Part shown: positions 14,513-23,886 of the stretch, in pieces
How positions within the stretch are numbered: the stretch's first letter is position 1
Layout of the letters: every line of letters starts with the position of its first letter
Assembly (NCBI GenBank): GCA_963758945.1
Contig: CAVWXY010000006.1
Coordinates: forward strand, 806,001-870,000
Length of the DNA: 64,000 bases
Source of the DNA: VAZQ01 sp963758945
GTDB lineage: Bacteria; Pseudomonadota; Alphaproteobacteria; Rhizobiales; Xanthobacteraceae
Reading direction: 5' to 3'
Program-made: the position numbers and the translations under genes
Notes under the pieces: model-generated
Seen by the model: the letters and a program-made list of their open reading frames with translations, nothing else
What the model was told of the DNA's origin: nothing
The model's database searches: none

Positions 14513-17017
14513 CTACACGTTCGCGGCCTTGCTCGGGTGCAGGGATCGTATGATGGCGCCGTGGGATCGCGTTGCGGCGAATACCAGCAACACGGCGGGT
14601 GCGGCGATCAGGAGGTAGCAGGCGGCTCCGATCCGCAGTGTCGTGTCGATGCTCAACGCAATACTGGTGACAACGGCAACGCTCGCAGCGAGAACGCCTG
14701 CGGCTCCGTTGATGCCCCAGAACCACGGCGTGGGACCGGTGTTGATCGCGGAGACCAGGCGCATGCCGGTCGGGAATCCAAAGCCCATCAGGAAGCCTGC
14801 CGGCGCCAGCACGAGAACACAGAGGCCGGCACGAACGAAAAGGCCCGCTCCATCGAGCTCGGCGAGGAGCGCCGGCAGCCAGAACGGCAACGCAAACAGG
14901 TAGGCGGCGCTCGCCAGGCTCCAGACGATGAGCTTGCCGGCCCCGGCGAGCTGCACGCGCTCGGATGCCATGCTGCCGAGGCCCGTCCAAAGGATCAGGC
15001 TGAACAGGACGACGCTGAGGGCATAGGTGGGATGACCGAGGAAGACGCTCATCCGCTGCAGGAGAGCGATCTCGACCATCATGAAGCCGATCCCGATCAG
15101 GCCGAAATAGAGGGTGCCGCCCACGGCCAGCTGCCAGCCGGTTTCTCTGACCGTCGATTGCAACGGAACGACGATCGTGGCGCCGACGAGCACGACCGAG
15201 ATCAGAACGAGCATGGCGAGGGTCAGCGTCGCCATCAGGTTGCCCGCGACCACCCCGTCGTCCGCGAGATGCGCGAGCACGTCCGCATCGAGCAGCGTGA
15301 GGAACCTCAACTGGTTGAAGAAGAAAGGGCGCGCATCGGTCGGCGGCGTGAGATCGAGGTGGAAGGCGGCCGTGGTCTGGTCGAGCGTGCTGCGGTCCGT
15401 GGCGCTGACGATCTTCTCGAGCTTGGCGGACGCCGCCACGCTGTCCGGGCTCAGCAGCACGGGAAATTCATGTGTCTTGGCGGCGTCCTTGAGCGCTGCG
15501 AGCGCTGCCGGCGAGAGCGGCGACTTCGTCACGATCAGGGTCGCAATGTTTCCCGCCGCCGCGAGGAACAGGTGGCGCCGGGGCTCGGCGGCGCCGTTCG
15601 CAAGCAGGGTCGCGACGGCCAGGCTGACCATCCGGCCGGTCTCGTCCACCTCGCCAACCGCGTACCAGCGGCTCACGGTGAACAGGCCGTCCGGGTTGAG
15701 CCGGCCGAGAAAGCGTTGCCAGGCCTCGACCGTGTAGAGACCGTTCTCCGTCAGCGTGAAGGCGCCGGCGCCCGTCGCCGCCCAGGTATCGATCAGGCTC
15801 ATCTGGATGACGTCGAAGAAGCGCGGCGTGCGGGCAAACCAGCTGCGTGCCTCGTCCACTTCGAGCTTCACTCCGTCCAATGTCGCGATCGCGGTGTAGT
15901 CGGAAAAGCGGCGCCGCAGGAGATCGATGATGATCGGGTTGATCTCGACGCCCGTCACATCCCTAACGCCGAAGAGGCGTTGCGACAGGACATCCCGGCC
16001 GCCGCCCACGCCGATGACGGCGCCTATCTTCGGGTCCGGAACGGCATAGGCGAGGTTGGTCACGTCGTGGCGCAGGAAGTCCAAGCTCGCGAGGTTCCCG
16101 TCGAAGCGGTAGATGCCGGTGCCGGCACTGCCGTCGATCGTCAGCCATCGCTGCTCGATCGTCGGGATCGGAAAGCGCGGCGAAGGCCCCCACGTTGCCG
16201 CCGGGCCTGCATAGCTTTCACCGACGGTGATGCGGGAGAACGAATTCCAGCGATCATAGGCAAAATTGCCCGGCGCTTCCAAGGCATCCTTGACGATCGT
16301 CGGCCGGACGCCGTGGATCGTGAGCATGTTGGCAATCGCAAACAGCAGGCACCCCGCGAGGATGCTGCGGCGGTAGCGAAAGAGCTTGGCACCGATCGCG
16401 CCGGATTCGTGAAGCTCGCCGAGTCCGGAGCCGGCGAAACCGAGCGCGGCAAGCGCGATGACGGCACCGACCCACAACACGGCTGACGGTCCGTTCGTCA
16501 CGTTCAGCAGCACGAGCGCCCCGATGCACCCGATGGCAGCGCCGATCAGGTCCGCGCCGTAGACCTTTCCGATCGGGTAGGGGCTGCGCGTCAGCGCGAG
16601 ACTCACCACGATGCCCGAAAAGAAGAACGGCAAGGCCAGGCAGAGCGCGAATTCCGCCCAGGCCACCAGGGCGGTGAGCGACGGCGCCGCGCCTGTGACC
16701 AGCGTGAATTGCACGACGATGGCGAGATCGGTCGTCAAGGCGAAGGCCAGCGTCGCCACGGCCAGGTGGTAGGACAGCCGCTCCGGCCGGAACCTGTCCT
16801 TGCGCAGATAGACGAAGACCGCACCGGCGGTCAGGCCGAACATGGCGATGCTGATGACGAAGAACGCCAGGTGGTACCAGGAGGTCACGGAAATGATTCT
16901 GGTCTCGATGATCTGCAGCATCAGCGTCGCCGCCGTCACCAGGCCGAGGGCCACGTAGAAGCGGACGCTTCGGCCGGTTTCGTCTCGCGCTTTCAGTTGA
17001 TGCACGCGATCTCGCAC
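14513..17017 (-). CDS. Membrane-embedded spermidine synthase-like protein
   Basis: An 834-residue protein. Residues about 20-250 contain about seven hydrophobic helices (FYVALGLVTAATLMLQIIET, FFVISIAMFGLTAGAVFVYL). Residues about 330-480 are a class I SAM-dependent methyltransferase-like fold: AVIGVGGGRDVLSQRLFG, VTGVEINPIIIDLLRRRF, then VEVDEARSWFA-like KLEVDEARSW. The C-terminal part has another six helices. This resembles polyamine aminopropyltransferase homologues fused to membrane domains. The GGGRD glycine loop and acidic VEINP are kept, but the substrate is unknown. It starts about 140 bp upstream of the RTX gene's 5' end in the same direction. Confidence 0.8.
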   Translation of the reverse strand: MRDRVHQLKARDETGRSVRFYVALGLVTAATLMLQIIETRIISVTSWYHLAFFVISIAMFGLTAGAVFVYLRKDRFRPERLSYHLAVATLAFALTTDLAIVVQFTLVTGAAPSLTALVAWAEFALCLALPFFFSGIVVSLALTRSPYPIGKVYGADLIGAAIGCIGALVLLNVTNGPSAVLWVGAVIALAALGFAGSGLGELHESGAIGAKLFRYRRSILAGCLLFAIANMLTIHGVRPTIVKDALEAPGNFAYDRWNSFSRITVGESYAGPAATWGPSPRFPIPTIEQRWLTIDGSAGTGIYRFDGNLASLDFLRHDVTNLAYAVPDPKIGAVIGVGGGRDVLSQRLFGVRDVTGVEINPIIIDLLRRRFSDYTAIATLDGVKLEVDEARSWFARTPRFFDVIQMSLIDTWAATGAGAFTLTENGLYTVEAWQRFLGRLNPDGLFTVSRWYAVGEVDETGRMVSLAVATLLANGAAEPRRHLFLAAAGNIATLIVTKSPLSPAALAALKDAAKTHEFPVLLSPDSVAASAKLEKIVSATDRSTLDQTTAAFHLDLTPPTDARPFFFNQLRFLTLLDADVLAHLADDGVVAGNLMATLTLAMLVLISVVLVGATIVVPLQSTVRETGWQLAVGGTLYFGLIGIGFMMVEIALLQRMSVFLGHPTYALSVVLFSLILWTGLGSMASERVQLAGAGKLIVWSLASAAYLFALPFWLPALLAELDGAGLFVRAGLCVLVLAPAGFLMGFGFPTGMRLVSAINTGPTPWFWGINGAAGVLAASVAVVTSIALSIDTTLRIGAACYLLIAAPAVLLVFAATRSHGAIIRSLHPSKAANV

Positions 17018-17476
17018 AGATATTCGGGGGACCAGAGTTCGGTGTGAACGCTAGCATCCTGCAGAGATACCCGGAAGCCCGAGGTGCCCGCGCCTTGACG
17101 ACGCCCAAGATTCGCGGTTTCCCTTTAAGCAGGATGTGCGGGAGGCGCTGTGGGGAAAGCCTGGCGCGTTCGACGAGACTGATTCGTTCTATCTCGCGCT
17201 CCGAGACATCGCGCGCGTGTGCGCGGACAATCTGGTGCTCCGCTATGGACGGCAATATTTTCGTCCCGCGTCGGGCGCGGCCCGGTCATGGCCGTCGATC
17301 TCTGAGCCGTTTGTTGCCGCCTGTCCGAGGCGGGCGACCGCCGGACTTGCCGGGTGCCGCGCGAGGCTGAGCGATTGCGCCCCGAGCGCAGGCACTCGGC
17401 CGCATGGACCGGGAAAGATCACGCGAGCGCAAATGCTTGGTGCGAAATCGCAATTCCATCTCGAGCGATTTCGCGC
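17018..17476. other. Intergenic region with a possible gene remnant
   Basis: About 460 bp. A short + strand frame at about 17110-17270 reads REALWGKPGAFDETDSFYLA, LRDIARVCADNLVLRYGRQY, which looks protein-like but has no recognisable family and no clean start. The rest is shadow-like. It may be the end of a decayed gene. Confidence 0.3.
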
Positions 17477-17550
17477 TAGTGGTCCGATTCCGAAGTTCGC
17501 ATCATTTCGCGGCGCCCGCGTTTGCGAACTTCGGAATTTAAGGACCACTA
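17477..17550. repeat. TAG/CTA-bounded hairpin, copy 5 (arm type GATTCCGAAGTTCGCA)
   Basis: TAGTGGTCC...GGACCACTA outer stem; inner arms GATTCCGAAGTTCGCA and TGCGAACTTCGGAATT. It is linked to copy 6 by CTAG-CAACTCTATGATAG. Confidence 0.9.
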
Positions 17551-17565
17551 GCAACTCTATGATAG

Positions 17566-17641
17566 TAGTGCCCCTTTTGAACCCGAAGTTCGCGATCGCA
17601 TTTGCCGCACGGTGTGCGCGAACTTCGGGTTCGGGGCAGTA
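17566..17641. repeat. TAG/CTA-bounded hairpin, copy 6 (arm type GAACCCGAAGTTCGCG)
   Basis: TAGTGCCCC...GGGGCAGTA outer stem (the last repeat base is changed, CAGTA for CACTA); inner arms GAACCCGAAGTTCGCG/CGCGAACTTCGGGTTC. It abuts a composite palindrome. Confidence 0.88.
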
Positions 17642-17854
17642 AAGCTGTGCCCGTTGAAATGGAATCAACGAGCCGCAAGCTCGGTGTGCTCCCTCCCCCC
17701 TTGTGGGGGAGGGCTGGGGAGGGGGGTCGTAGTTGTGGCGCGAGGCGTGGTCCTCCAGCACGGACCCCCACCCCCAACCCCTCCCCACAAGGGGGAGGGG
17801 AGTCCACCGAACGCGTGGCACAGTTTTGCGTCCACTTGACCGGGACTCGCTTTA
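17639..17854. repeat. Composite palindromic repeat, copy 2 (empty form)
   Basis: Same arms as 11890-12230 and 22115-22455 but only 216 bp. Where those copies carry twin hairpins, this one has CCCTCCCCCCTTGTGGGGGA on one side and CCCCTCCCCACAAGGGGGAG on the other. It defines the empty state. Confidence 0.9.
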
Positions 17855-17866
17855 GCGTGGAGCCCC

Positions 17867-19084
17867 ATGGGCACGTCGAAAAAAGTCAGCACGTCGAAAA
17901 AAGTCGTTGTCGTCGGAGCCGGCATCGGCGGATTGACCGCGGCGCTCGCCCTGCTCAGGCGCGGCATCGATGTCGAGGTTTACGAGCAGTCGAGCGAGCT
18001 CAGCGAGGTCGGCGCCGGCATCCAGATCAGCTCCAACGGCACGCGCGTCCTGTTTGCGCTCGGCCTGGAAATGGCTCTCGCCGAAGTTCAGGTTCGGCCG
18101 GAGCGCCGCGAGCTGCGGCACTGGAGCACCGGCGAAACCTGGAACTGGTTCGATCTCGGCGACAAGAACATCGAGCGGTTCGGCACTCCGCATCTCATGC
18201 TTCACCGCGCTGATCTGCATGGCCTCCTCGCCGAGGCGGTTCGCGCGCGCAAGCCCGACGCCATCACGCTGAGCAAGCGCTGTGTCGTGGTCGCCTCCCA
18301 CGCGGGACACGCCGAGGCGACGTTCGAGGACGGCAGCACCGTCGCCGCCCCCTACGTGATCGGCGCCGACGGCATCCATTCCAAGGTCCGCGTCTGCCTG
18401 TTCGGGCCGAGCAAGCCGGTGTTCACCGGCTGCATCGCCTGGCGCGGCCTGATCCCGATGGAGCAGCTGCGGCCCCATCTGGCCCGCATGGTCGGAACGA
18501 ACTGGCTCGGTCCGCATGGCAACGTGCTGAACTATCCGGTGCGCCGCGGCGAGATCATGAACTACGTGAGCATGTCGGAGCGCGACGATTGGCAGGTCGA
18601 GTCCTGGTCCACGGTGGGCACCAGGCAGGAGCTGCGTAACGATTTCCGCGATTGGCATCCCGACGTCCAGCTCATGATCGACCGGATCGAGACGCCCTAC
18701 AAATGGGCCATGATGATCCGCGAGCCGATGGCGGCCTGGTCGAAGGGCCGCGTCACCTTGCTCGGCGATGCGTGCCATCCGACCTTGCCGTTCCTGGGCC
18801 AGGGCGGCGTGATGTCGATCGAGGACGGCTATGTCATGGCGGCCTGTCTCGACAAGTATTTCGGCGAGCCGGGCGTGGCCTTCGCCCGCTACGAGGAGAT
18901 CCGCAGGGAGCGGACCGCGATGGTCGTGCGCAAGGCCAGCGAGAACAAGGCGAGCGCGTTCGCGCCGGCGCTTGCCGACAAGGCCCGCATTGCCGACGAG
19001 GTCGCGCGTGAGTGGCAGCAGGTCCGCCTGCGCGAGCGGATGGAGTGGCTGTACAACTACGACGCCACCGCGATTGCGGTCTGA
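17867..19084 (+). CDS. FAD-dependent aromatic monooxygenase (salicylate / 3-hydroxybenzoate hydroxylase family)
   Basis: A 405-residue class A flavoprotein monooxygenase. VVVVGAGIGGLTAALALL (GxGxxG at 17-22) binds the FAD ADP moiety. VIGADGIHSKVR (Asp168-Gly169) is the DG motif contacting FAD and NAD(P)H, and LLGDACHPTLPFLGQGG (300 onward) is the GD motif binding the FAD ribose. It contains YEQSSELSEVGAGIQISSNG, usual for salicylate 1-monooxygenase and 3-hydroxybenzoate 6-hydroxylase relatives. In this window a gentisate-dioxygenase-like gene (59767) and a FAH-family hydrolase (55432) occur far downstream; a 3-hydroxybenzoate-to-gentisate role is therefore attractive but not shown. ATG 17867 follows the composite repeat by 12 bp, so its promoter may lie in or be affected by the repeat. 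Confidence 0.85.
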   Translation: MGTSKKVSTSKKVVVVGAGIGGLTAALALLRRGIDVEVYEQSSELSEVGAGIQISSNGTRVLFALGLEMALAEVQVRPERRELRHWSTGETWNWFDLGDKNIERFGTPHLMLHRADLHGLLAEAVRARKPDAITLSKRCVVVASHAGHAEATFEDGSTVAAPYVIGADGIHSKVRVCLFGPSKPVFTGCIAWRGLIPMEQLRPHLARMVGTNWLGPHGNVLNYPVRRGEIMNYVSMSERDDWQVESWSTVGTRQELRNDFRDWHPDVQLMIDRIETPYKWAMMIREPMAAWSKGRVTLLGDACHPTLPFLGQGGVMSIEDGYVMAACLDKYFGEPGVAFARYEEIRRERTAMVVRKASENKASAFAPALADKARIADEVAREWQQVRLRERMEWLYNYDATAIAV

Positions 19085-19229
19085 TCGCGGCGAGTGCGGG
19101 CAGGGCGTTATTGCACATGCCGTGCTGAACGGATTACATCTCGGTACGGGCGAATCCAGCTCTTGGAACCCGATTTCGATCTCGGCACGGGTTCGGCCAT
19201 GGGGCGATGGCGGCACAAGAGGCACGAGG

Positions 19230-21779
19230 ATGGATGAGCCGGGCTTCGGTTGCCGGTCCGTGCCGGCGAACGCGGACGATATTGCGGAAGGGGATCTCTC
19301 CATTCGGACTGCGATCACGCCGACAGAGCTTGACGACCTGGACCGGATCAAGAGCGCGGTCCTTGCCAAGCTCGCGCTCGACCTGGGCAAGGATGCTTCG
19401 GTGGCCACGGACCGGGATTGGTTCGTCGCGGCCGCGCTGACTATTCGAGACCGCATTGTCCATCGCTGGCTCGAGGTGGATCGCGCCAGCCGGGCACAGG
19501 GCCGCAAGCGTGTCTACTATCTGTCGCTGGAGTTCCTCATCGGGCGACTTTTGTCCGACGCGCTCTGCAACCTTGGCTGCACCGAGACTTTTCGCGCTGC
19601 GCTCGGGGACCTGGGCGTCGATCTGAATCGGCTGCGCCTCGCGGAGCCTGACGCGGCGCTTGGCCATGGCGGCCTTGGGCGGCTCGCCGCCTGCTTCATC
19701 GAGAGCATGGCGAGCCTCGGAATTCCTGCCTACGGCTACGGGATTCGCTACGATCACGGACTGTTCCGCCAGGTCATCAGGGATGGTTGGCAACAGGAAT
19801 ACCCCGAGGAATGGCTGTCCTTCGGCAATCCATGGGAGTTCGCCCGGCCGGAAGTGATCTACGATATCCACTTCGGCGGTTGGGTCGAGACGACAATGTC
19901 TCCGGCCGGCTTCAAACGCTCGGTGTGGCACCCGGCCGAGACCCTCGAGGCCGTCGCCTATGATATTCCGATCGTCGGCTGGCGTGGCCGCAACGTAATT
20001 CCCTTGCGCTTGTGGTCTGCCCGGGCCGTCGATCCCATGCGCCTCGATGCGTTCAACATGGGCGATCACGTCGGCGCATTGTCGGAGCAGGCGCGCGCCG
20101 AGGCGATCTCCAAGATCCTCTATCCGAGCGATGCGACGCCCGCGGGCCAGGAGCTTCGCCTGCGGCAGGAGTATTTCTTTGTTGCAGCCTCGCTGCTGGA
20201 TCTCGTGCAACGCCACCTGCGGAGCGATGGAAACCTGCACTTCCTGCCGGTTTGCGCGGCGATCCAGCTCAACGATACGCATCCGAGCGTCGCAATTCCG
20301 GAGCTCATGCGCATCCTCGTCGATCTGCACGGCCTGCCGTGGGACGACGCGTGGCGCATCACGGTCGGCACGTTCTCATACACCAACCATACGCTCCTGC
20401 CGGAAGCGCTCGAGACTTGGCCGATCGATCTGTTCGGGCGCGTGCTGCCGCGGCACCTGGAAATCATCTATCGCATCAATACGGAGCATCTTGCGGCGGC
20501 GAAGCTGAAAAATCCGTCTGCTTCCGACTCGCTGGAGTCGATCTCATTGGTCGACGAGCATGATGGGCGAAGGTTGAGAATGGGACACCTGGCGTTTGTC
20601 GGCTCCCATTGCACCAACGGCGTGTCGGCGCTTCACACCAGCCTGATGCGCAAGACCGTGTTCCGCGAGCTCCACGCCCTCTATCCCGGCCGGATCGTCA
20701 ACAAGACCAATGGGATCACGTTCCGCCGCTGGCTGCTGCAAAGCAATCCCGATCTCACCGGGATCCTTCATGAGGTCTGCGGCGACGCCGTTGTGGATGA
20801 TCCCACCCGGATGCTCCGTCTTGCCGACCACGCCGAGGACCGCGCGATTCAGGAACGGATTGCAGCGGCCAAGCGCGCCAACAAGGTGGCGCTCGCGCGT
20901 CTGATCGTCGAGCGTCTCCATGTGAGCGTGGACCCGGATGCGCTGTTCGACGTGCACATCAAGCGTATCCACGAATACAAGCGCCAGTTGCTGAATGTGC
21001 TCGAGACGGTCGCGCTCTATCAGGCCATCAGGGCCGAGCCCGGCCGGGACTGGGTGCCGCGGGTGAAGATATTCGCCGGGAAAGCGGCGGCGAGCTACGT
21101 CCAGGCGAAGCTGATCATCAAGCTCATCAACGATGTGGCCGAGGTCGTCAACGGCGACCCGGTGGTTCGCGATGTCCTGCGGGTCGTCTTTCTGCCCGAC
21201 TACAACGTCAGCCTGGCGGAAAAGATCATTCCCGCTGCCGACCTGTCCGAGCAGATCTCGACGGCGGGAATGGAAGCTTCCGGCACCGGCAACATGAAGC
21301 TCGCGTTGAACGGCGCGCTTACGATCGGCACGCTGGACGGAGCGAATATCGAGATTCGCGACCACGTCGGCGCGGAGAACGTCTTCATCTTCGGCTTGCG
21401 GGCGGAGGAGGTCGCGGCGCGTCGGCGCGCAGCTTCGCAGGGCAGCTCGACGATCGCAGCGTCGCCCGAGCTGGCCGCGGCGATCGAGGCGATCGAGACC
21501 GGCGTCTTTTCACCCGACGACGCCGACCGATACGCTGCTCTCATGAATGCGCTGCGCCATTCCGACTACTACATGGTGACGGCGGATTTCGATGCCTATT
21601 TCGCAACTCAGAGAAGCGTCGACAAGCTGTGGCGGTCGAGATTCGATTGGACGCGCGCCAGCATGCTCAACATCGCACGGATGGCGTGGTTCTCGTCCGA
21701 TCGGGCGATCGGCGAGTACGCCCGGGACATCTGGAAAGTGCCGTTCGAAGGGCCCGGCAATCTTCTCGGCCCGGGCTAG
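19230..21779 (+). CDS. glgP: Glycogen/starch/alpha-glucan phosphorylase
   Basis: An 849-residue GT35 phosphorylase releasing glucose-1-phosphate from alpha-1,4-glucan. N-terminal markers are KRVYYLSLEFLIGRLLSDAL and DAALGHGGLGRLAACFIESM. The phosphate/glucose site shows FNMGDH and QLNDTHPSVAIPELMR, and the PLP-binding motif EASGTGNMKLALNGALTIGT places the Schiff-base lysine at residue 690. LDGANIEI follows as usual. The length is standard (810-850). ATG 19230 has a GAGG-type ribosome site just upstream and gives the expected N-terminus; a longer open frame back to 18831 overlaps the monooxygenase gene and is not credible. No other glycogen gene is adjacent. Confidence 0.95.
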   Translation: MDEPGFGCRSVPANADDIAEGDLSIRTAITPTELDDLDRIKSAVLAKLALDLGKDASVATDRDWFVAAALTIRDRIVHRWLEVDRASRAQGRKRVYYLSLEFLIGRLLSDALCNLGCTETFRAALGDLGVDLNRLRLAEPDAALGHGGLGRLAACFIESMASLGIPAYGYGIRYDHGLFRQVIRDGWQQEYPEEWLSFGNPWEFARPEVIYDIHFGGWVETTMSPAGFKRSVWHPAETLEAVAYDIPIVGWRGRNVIPLRLWSARAVDPMRLDAFNMGDHVGALSEQARAEAISKILYPSDATPAGQELRLRQEYFFVAASLLDLVQRHLRSDGNLHFLPVCAAIQLNDTHPSVAIPELMRILVDLHGLPWDDAWRITVGTFSYTNHTLLPEALETWPIDLFGRVLPRHLEIIYRINTEHLAAAKLKNPSASDSLESISLVDEHDGRRLRMGHLAFVGSHCTNGVSALHTSLMRKTVFRELHALYPGRIVNKTNGITFRRWLLQSNPDLTGILHEVCGDAVVDDPTRMLRLADHAEDRAIQERIAAAKRANKVALARLIVERLHVSVDPDALFDVHIKRIHEYKRQLLNVLETVALYQAIRAEPGRDWVPRVKIFAGKAAASYVQAKLIIKLINDVAEVVNGDPVVRDVLRVVFLPDYNVSLAEKIIPAADLSEQISTAGMEASGTGNMKLALNGALTIGTLDGANIEIRDHVGAENVFIFGLRAEEVAARRRAASQGSSTIAASPELAAAIEAIETGVFSPDDADRYAALMNALRHSDYYMVTADFDAYFATQRSVDKLWRSRFDWTRASMLNIARMAWFSSDRAIGEYARDIWKVPFEGPGNLLGPG

Positions 21780-21867
21780 GCGCGGGGGACGGGCGGACGC
21801 TTTGCCGGCTCCGCGTTCACGCGCTAAATTGGTCCGGGAATGTCGTGGCATCCAACGGGAGGCCGAC

Positions 21868-22056
21868 ATGATCCGACGCATCCCCGAGAACGTTTCCGGC
21901 TGGTTGGCCGGCTGGACCCTCGTCACCACAATGGACGAGATGCTGCCGCCGCGGAACCCCAACGATGATGATGATGACCAAGACGAAGAAGACGTAGAGG
22001 ACGAGGACGAGGACGAGGAAGAAGAGCCGGCGGTCATCAGGGAACCGGACGAATAG
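21868..22056 (+). CDS. Small acidic-tailed hypothetical protein (62 aa)
   Basis: ATG 21868 follows CGGGAGG. The N-terminal half reads MIRRIPENVSGWLAGWTLVT, TMDEMLPPRNP; the second half is almost pure Asp/Glu (about 25 acidic residues), ending PAVIREPDE. I recall similar small proteins in Bradyrhizobium-like genomes but no function is known to me. The acidic tail could bind basic partners or metal ions; this is speculation. Confidence 0.6.
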   Translation: MIRRIPENVSGWLAGWTLVTTMDEMLPPRNPNDDDDDQDEEDVEDEDEDEEEEPAVIREPDE

Positions 22057-22107
22057 AGCATGATCCCGAAAAGTGTGTAGCGGTTTTCGGAAAAGATCAT
22101 GCTCCAA
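22057..22107. repeat. Dispersed palindromic element (AGCATGATCC...GATCATGCT type)
   Basis: AGAGCATGATCCCGAAAAGT ... CGGTTTTCGGAAAAGATCATGCTC; the outer GAGCATGATC/GATCATGCTC arms are complementary. Same broad family as 4416-4466. It begins right at the TAG stop codon of the acidic small protein. Confidence 0.8.
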
Positions 22108-22114
22108 CAAGAAG

Positions 22115-22455
22115 CTAAAGCTGTGCCCCTTGAAATGGAATCAACGAGCCGCAAGCCCGGTGTGCTCCCTCCCCAGCCGAAGTCGGATTCATCCGACTTC
22201 GGCATCTTAGAGTGCCGAACTCGGGTAAACCCGAGTTCGGGTGGGGGAGGGCTGGGGAGGGGGGTCGTAGTTGTGGCGCGAGGCGTGTCCTCCAACACGG
22301 ACCCCCACCCCCAACCCCTCCCCACCGCAAGTCGGGCTTGCCCGACTTGCGCACCGTACATATGCGCAACCCGGGCAGGCCCGGGTTGCGTGGGGAGGGG
22401 AGTCCACCGAACGCGTGGCACCGTTTTGCGTCCACTTGACCGGGACTCGCTCTAG
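22115..22455. repeat. Composite palindromic repeat, copy 3 (filled form)
   Basis: CTAAAGC to GCTCTAG, 341 bp, carrying both twin hairpins. It is in inverted orientation to the nearly identical copy at 11890-12230, so the pair encloses about 9.9 kb. Confidence 0.9.
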
Positions 22456-22593
22456 CCCGCCGCCCCCTCGCGACGCTCGATTACGGCGACGCCTGCTCGG
22501 CTATACGCCGGGAGGGGGTGGTATTTTTGTGTTGACGCCCCGATGATCACAATCCACAGTTGCAGCATCGTCCCCTTGGGTTGGTGGGCAGGC

Positions 22594-23886
22594 ATGACTC
22601 TCGCAGTCCGGATCGCCGTCGCCGTTCTCGCTGTCTTGCTCTTTGCCGGCGGCGACGCCCTCGCCGACAAGCGCGTCGCCCTCGTCATCGGCAATGCGGG
22701 CTACGCCCACGCCCCCGCGCTCGACAATCCGGTCAGGGACGCGACCGCGGTGAGCGTCATGCTGCAGGACGCGGGCTTCCAGGTCGTCGAGACGCGAAGC
22801 AATCTCGACAACATGCGCATGCGCCGGGCGGTCCGCGACTTCTCGGTCATGACGCACGATGCCGACGTCGCGGTCGTGTTCTATGCCGGCCACGGCCTGG
22901 AGGTCGACGGCACCAACTACCTGATCCCGACCGATGCCAGGCTCGAGCGCGACATCGACGTCGAGGACGAAGCGATCTCGCTCGATCGCGTCCTCCTCAT
23001 GCTCGAGCCGGCGCGCAGCCTGCGGCTGGTGATCCTCGACGCCTGCCGCGACAATCCCTTCGTGCGGACCATGAAACGGACGCTGGCGTCGCGCTCGTTC
23101 GGCCGCGGCCTTGCCGGACTCGAGCCCGGCTCGAACACCCTGGTTGCCTTCGCGGCCAAGGCCGGCTCGACCGCGAGCGACGGCGACGGCGCGCACAGTC
23201 CGTTCACCAGCGCGCTGCTCAAGCACCTCACCGCGCCGGGCCTCGATCTGCGCATCGCCTTCGGCAAGGTGCGCGACGAGGTGCTCGCCTTGACCGGCGC
23301 CCGGCAGGATCCGCACGTCTACGGCTCGCTCGGCGGCGAGACCATCGCGCTCGTGCCGGCGGAGCCATCGGTCGGCGCTGCGGCGGGCGCGGCGCCGTCG
23401 CCGGCCATCGCCGGCAGCCTGACCACCGAGACGTGGCGCGATTACGAATCCGCCATGCGGGTCGGCACCACCGAGGCGTTGGACGCGTTCCTGGCGGAGC
23501 ATCCGAGCGGCTTCCAAGCCGACCTCGCGCGCGCCCAGCGCGCCAAGCTCTTGGCGGCCGCGCCGGCGAACGCTGTCGGGCCGACCCCAGCGCCTGTTGT
23601 CCCGGCGGCTGCACCGGCGGTCGCGCCTGTCCCGGCAGTCTCGCCGCCGCCGCGCGTTGAGCCGCAGAAGCGGGGCAAGGCAACGGCGACGCGCCATGGC
23701 GATCCTCCCGCCGCGCGCGCGAAGCAGAAGCCCGCCAAGGCGGCGGCGCCGTCCGCCGCCCGCACCCGCCAGTCGTCGTCATCGGGCTGCGGCGTTGTCC
23801 GCCGCGCCGTCGCCGCCGGCACCGCGGCCGGGTTCGACAATGGCACCGGGCTGATCGCGTTTGCCAGGAGGTCTTGCACCGATTGA
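22594..23886 (+). CDS. Secreted caspase-like (peptidase C14) protein
   Basis: From ATG 22594 (22543 is an alternative adding 17 residues) a signal peptide is seen: MTLAVRIAVAVLAVLLFAGG, DALA. The p20 caspase domain follows: RVALVIGNAGYAHAPALDNP, the catalytic His in VVFYAGHGLEVDG (His100) and the catalytic Cys in LVILDACRDNPF (Cys151). After about residue 255 comes an Ala/Pro-rich linker, then a Lys/Arg-rich region with no domain. The last 25 residues overlap the opposite-strand peptidase remnant at the stop and may not be original. Such bacterial orthocaspases cleave after basic residues in known members. The physiological role is unknown. Confidence 0.85.
   Translation: MTLAVRIAVAVLAVLLFAGGDALADKRVALVIGNAGYAHAPALDNPVRDATAVSVMLQDAGFQVVETRSNLDNMRMRRAVRDFSVMTHDADVAVVFYAGHGLEVDGTNYLIPTDARLERDIDVEDEAISLDRVLLMLEPARSLRLVILDACRDNPFVRTMKRTLASRSFGRGLAGLEPGSNTLVAFAAKAGSTASDGDGAHSPFTSALLKHLTAPGLDLRIAFGKVRDEVLALTGARQDPHVYGSLGGETIALVPAEPSVGAAAGAAPSPAIAGSLTTETWRDYESAMRVGTTEALDAFLAEHPSGFQADLARAQRAKLLAAAPANAVGPTPAPVVPAAAPAVAPVPAVSPPPRVEPQKRGKATATRHGDPPAARAKQKPAKAAAPSAARTRQSSSSGCGVVRRAVAAGTAAGFDNGTGLIAFARRSCTD

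Noticed and set aside
14537..16486. A 649-codon + strand frame opposite the membrane synthase gene
   Set aside because: Antisense shadow; Asp/Arg/Glu-biased composition and no motif, while the opposite strand has clear membrane helices and a SAM-binding loop.
17136..17460. A real gene reading ALWGKPGAFDETDSFYLALR
   Set aside because: No clean start, no family, and the frame decays into Arg/Pro-rich sequence and a hairpin repeat; kept only as a possible remnant.
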